7,080 nt of DNA from Candidatus Bathyarchaeota archaeon (GTDB taxonomy: Archaea; Thermoproteota; Bathyarchaeia; TCS64): NCBI GenBank assembly GCA_003662205.1, contig QMXQ01000077.1, positions 1-7,080 of the forward strand, written 5' to 3'. Positions 5,498-7,080 of the stretch are shown piece by piece. The notes under the pieces were generated by a model. It searched no databases, was not told the origin of the DNA, and saw only the letters and a program-made list of their open reading frames with translations. Position 1 is the stretch's first letter, and every line of letters begins with the position of its first letter. The translations under genes and the position numbers were made by a program.

Positions 5498-5830
5498 GTG
5501 GAGGCAATCCTAGAGGTCGGAAGACGCGTAGGTCTGGAGGTCTTCGCCTACCTGTTGCTTGTGGCGGGCATCCTCGGCGACCACCTCTCCACGGTCGTCG
5601 CCCTCACGCGCCCCTACATATACGAGGCGAACCCCTTCACAGTCCGGCTGATGGCCCGGAGGCTGTGGCTCCCCTTCGACCTCGTCCTCATAGCGGTGGG
5701 CATCGCCGTCCCCTACCTACTGATACGGCTGACGGGGCGGCCCTTCTTCAAGGCGCTGCTCGCCTACCCCCTCGTCCATGGCGCCATAAGGCTCGGCGCC
5801 TGCCTCTGGAACATCAGCCTCATCATCTAG
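5498..5830 (+). CDS. DUF5658-like integral membrane protein
   Basis: This 110-residue membrane protein has about three hydrophobic helices: residues 13-36 (containing FAYLLLVAGILGDHLST), 58-79 (LPFDLVLIAVGIAVPYLLI) and 83-110 (FFKALLAYPLVHGAIRLGACL). Conserved-looking polar residues sit at the first helix (D28, T32) and in the loop E43-A44-N45-P46. A 'D...T...E-x-NP' arrangement is what I associate with DUF5658, a family of small bacterial and archaeal membrane proteins of unknown role. I cannot confirm the match here. The start is GTG 5498, placed by the TATA spacing. No Shine-Dalgarno sequence is present. The nuclease-like gene begins 50 bases after the stop with no obvious promoter between, so the two are probably co-transcribed. 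An inverted repeat overlaps the promoter. Confidence 0.75.
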   Translation: MEAILEVGRRVGLEVFAYLLLVAGILGDHLSTVVALTRPYIYEANPFTVRLMARRLWLPFDLVLIAVGIAVPYLLIRLTGRPFFKALLAYPLVHGAIRLGACLWNISLII

Positions 5831-5880
5831 GCGAAACCCTCTTCTACTATCCCCCACATGAGAGCCGCGGAGACAGCGCC

Positions 5881-6618
5881 ATGGCTGCCGTCGCGGAGAG
5901 GGAGATCCTCGTAGCGTTGCTCGACCTTACGCAGGGGGAGCCCGCGGCCCGCGGGAACCTCCGCGCCGCCGTGCGCGTCACCGGCGAGGCTCTGGACCGC
6001 TTCCTCGGCAGGCTTGGGGCTGAGGGGCTGGTCTCGGAGCGGGACGGCCTCATCGAGGCCTCTCCGGTGCAGCGGCTCGGCATCGCGGTGAAGGCGGTGG
6101 AGCTGGGCGCCGACCTTGAGAGGGTCTGCCGCGCCCTCGGCTGGCTGGAGTTCGAGGAGATGACGGCCCACGTATTCGAGGAGAACGGCTACGAGGTGCG
6201 CCGCCGCTACCGCTTCAGGGCCAAGGGGAGGCGGTGGGAGATGGACGTGCTGGCGAGCCGCCGCCCCCTCGTCGTCTGCGCAGAGTGCAAGCGCTGGGCG
6301 AGGGGGCTGGGCAACACCGCTGCCAAGAGGACCGTGGAGACCCACCTGGAGAAGGCCGGGGTCTTCAGCGAGAGCCTTCCCAAGTTAGCCGGGAGGCTCC
6401 CCCTCGGGGGGTGGAGGCGCGCCGTGGTCGTCCCCATCGTCATGTCCCTGACGCCCTCGCCCCTGAAGCTCTACAGCCACGTCCCCGTCGTCTCCATCCT
6501 CGAACTCCCCAGCTTCCTCAGCGAGCTCGAAGGCCACCTGGACAGCCTGGCCCATTTCCCCGTGGAGCTGCCCCCGCCTAGGCCCCGGCCCTCCCAAACT
6601 ATTTTGAGGGGGAGATGA
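5881..6618 (+). CDS. Winged-helix plus PD-(D/E)XK restriction-endonuclease-like protein
   Basis: This 245-residue protein appears to be a DNA-binding nuclease. Residues 5-60 (REILVALLDLTQG through GLIEAS) look like a winged helix with a recognition helix near 35-50. Residues 89-140 carry the nuclease fold: a helix with FEEMTAHVFEENGY (91-104), a strand ending in WEMDVLA with D122, and VVCAECKRW (131-139) with the E135-x-K137 pair. D, E and K at this spacing are the metal site of Mrr-like and Holliday-resolvase-like enzymes, so activity is plausible. The rest (180-245) has strands such as AVVVPIVMSL and a closing FLSELEGHL helix typical of archaeal members. The start is ATG 5881, with CGGAGA about seven bases upstream. 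The frame stays open further upstream only because it overlaps the previous gene. It could serve defence, repair or element control. The sequence does not decide. Confidence 0.82.
   Translation: MAAVAEREILVALLDLTQGEPAARGNLRAAVRVTGEALDRFLGRLGAEGLVSERDGLIEASPVQRLGIAVKAVELGADLERVCRALGWLEFEEMTAHVFEENGYEVRRRYRFRAKGRRWEMDVLASRRPLVVCAECKRWARGLGNTAAKRTVETHLEKAGVFSESLPKLAGRLPLGGWRRAVVVPIVMSLTPSPLKLYSHVPVVSILELPSFLSELEGHLDSLAHFPVELPPPRPRPSQTILRGR
6597..6605 (+). promoter_or_regulatory. TATA-like element of the DUF1028 gene, inside the nuclease-like gene
   Basis: AACTATTTT lies in the last codons of the nuclease-like gene and is centred about 30 bases before ATG 6632. The DUF1028 gene may therefore have its own promoter as well as read-through from upstream. 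Confidence 0.4.
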
Positions 6619-6631
6619 GATACACTAGAGC

Positions 6632-7080
6632 ATGAGAGTTCTGGACACCACCTTCTCCATCACCGCCCGGTGCCCGGTCACGGGCGACCTCAGCGTCGCC
6701 ATCTCCACGGCGGTCCCGGCCGTCGGCCAGAGGTGCCCCCACGTCAAGGTCGGCGTCGGGGCCATCGCCACCCAGAGCTACACCAACGTCATGCTCGGAG
6801 TCAACGGCCTCAAGCTCATGGAGCTGGGGCTGACGCCGGATCACGCCCTCAGCGTGCTGCTGGAGGAGGATGAGGGACGAGACCTACGGCAAGTGGCCGC
6901 CGTCGACGCGCGGGGGCGCTGCTTCGGCTACACCGGCTCCAAGTGCGTCGAGTGGGCGGGGCACATCGTCGGCGAGGGCTTCGTCGCCGCCGGCAACATG
7001 CTCGTCGGCCCCGAGACCATAAAGGCGATGGCAGACTCCTTCAGACGCTCGAAGGGGGAGCTGAGCGAGAGGCTGCTGGC
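6632..7080 (+). CDS. DUF1028 protein (Ntn-hydrolase-fold), 3' end outside the window
   Basis: DUF1028 proteins have the N-terminal-nucleophile hydrolase fold. Their substrate is not established. The first 149 codons are visible. The family signature is clear: TTFSITARCPVTGDLSVAIS (residues 6-25), AVPAVGQRCPHVKVGVGAIATQ (28-48), GLKLMELGLTP (59-69), LRQVAAVDARG (85-95), GYTGSKCVEWAGHIVG (99-114) and AGNMLVGPETIKAM (120-133). Many relatives begin almost directly with the Thr-Phe-Ser segment, so a Thr would be near the N-terminus once Met is removed. Here five residues (MRVLD) precede T6-T7, so an N-terminal Thr would need cleavage or a later start, and no good later start codon exists. The start is ATG 6632, 13 bases after the nuclease-like stop and about 30 bases from a TATA-like element. 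It is on the same strand as the nuclease-like gene, but a shared function is not implied. Confidence 0.88.
   Translation, partial: MRVLDTTFSITARCPVTGDLSVAISTAVPAVGQRCPHVKVGVGAIATQSYTNVMLGVNGLKLMELGLTPDHALSVLLEEDEGRDLRQVAAVDARGRCFGYTGSKCVEWAGHIVGEGFVAAGNMLVGPETIKAMADSFRRSKGELSERLL

Noticed and set aside
5665..5880. 72-codon upstream extension of the nuclease-like frame
   Set aside because: It overlaps the DUF5658-like gene in another frame and reads as an R-, P- and H-rich string. ATG 5881 has a Shine-Dalgarno-like sequence and begins the recognisable domain.
1..7080. CRISPR array, tRNA, rRNA, insertion sequence or attachment site
   Set aside because: I saw no regularly spaced direct repeats, no cloverleaf-like sequence with TTC-arm motifs, no transposase frame and no terminal repeats.

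Overview
The window looks like chromosomal DNA of a GC-rich archaeon. Compact GC-rich genes are separated by short AT-richer gaps. Most genes have an archaeal TATA-like box about 28-34 bases before the start codon and little or no Shine-Dalgarno sequence, which implies leaderless or very short-leader mRNAs. AGG is a common arginine codon, and GTG and TTG starts occur. This fits Thermoproteota (a Bathyarchaeia-like lineage is one guess), but no marker gene here fixes the taxon. | Layout. Bases 1-2853 hold three minus-strand genes. In transcription order they are a 425-residue DAO-family FAD oxidoreductase (2853-1576), a NimA-like pyridoxamine-phosphate-oxidase-fold flavoprotein (1482-1006), and a divergent M19 (membrane-dipeptidase-family) protein that starts at TTG 907 and runs off the left edge. 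Bases 3062-3791 hold a small two-helix membrane protein and an OsmC-family protein on the plus strand. They converge on a minus-strand L-2-hydroxyglutarate-oxidase-like FAD protein (4939-3818). From about 5119 rightward all genes are on the plus strand: a 61-residue membrane miniprotein, a DUF5658-like membrane protein, a protein with a winged-helix-like N-terminus and a PD-(D/E)XK nuclease-like domain, and a DUF1028 Ntn-hydrolase-fold protein cut by the right edge. | How they may work together (inference). M19 enzymes typically cleave dipeptides, including ones with a D-residue at the C-terminal side. DAO-family enzymes oxidise amines or amino acids. The left block could therefore be a small amino-acid or dipeptide catabolic set, and the LhgO-like enzyme would fit general 2-hydroxyacid or amino-acid oxidation. 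OsmC and the NimA-like protein fit redox protection. On the right, the DUF5658-like protein and the nuclease-like protein are probably co-transcribed. | No clear-cut new system is visible. The observations most worth a second look are the altered metal-site motif of the M19 protein, the membrane-protein/nuclease pair with an inverted repeat over its promoter, the in-frame ATG-to-TAG micro-ORF before the miniprotein, and the uniform leaderless promoter geometry.
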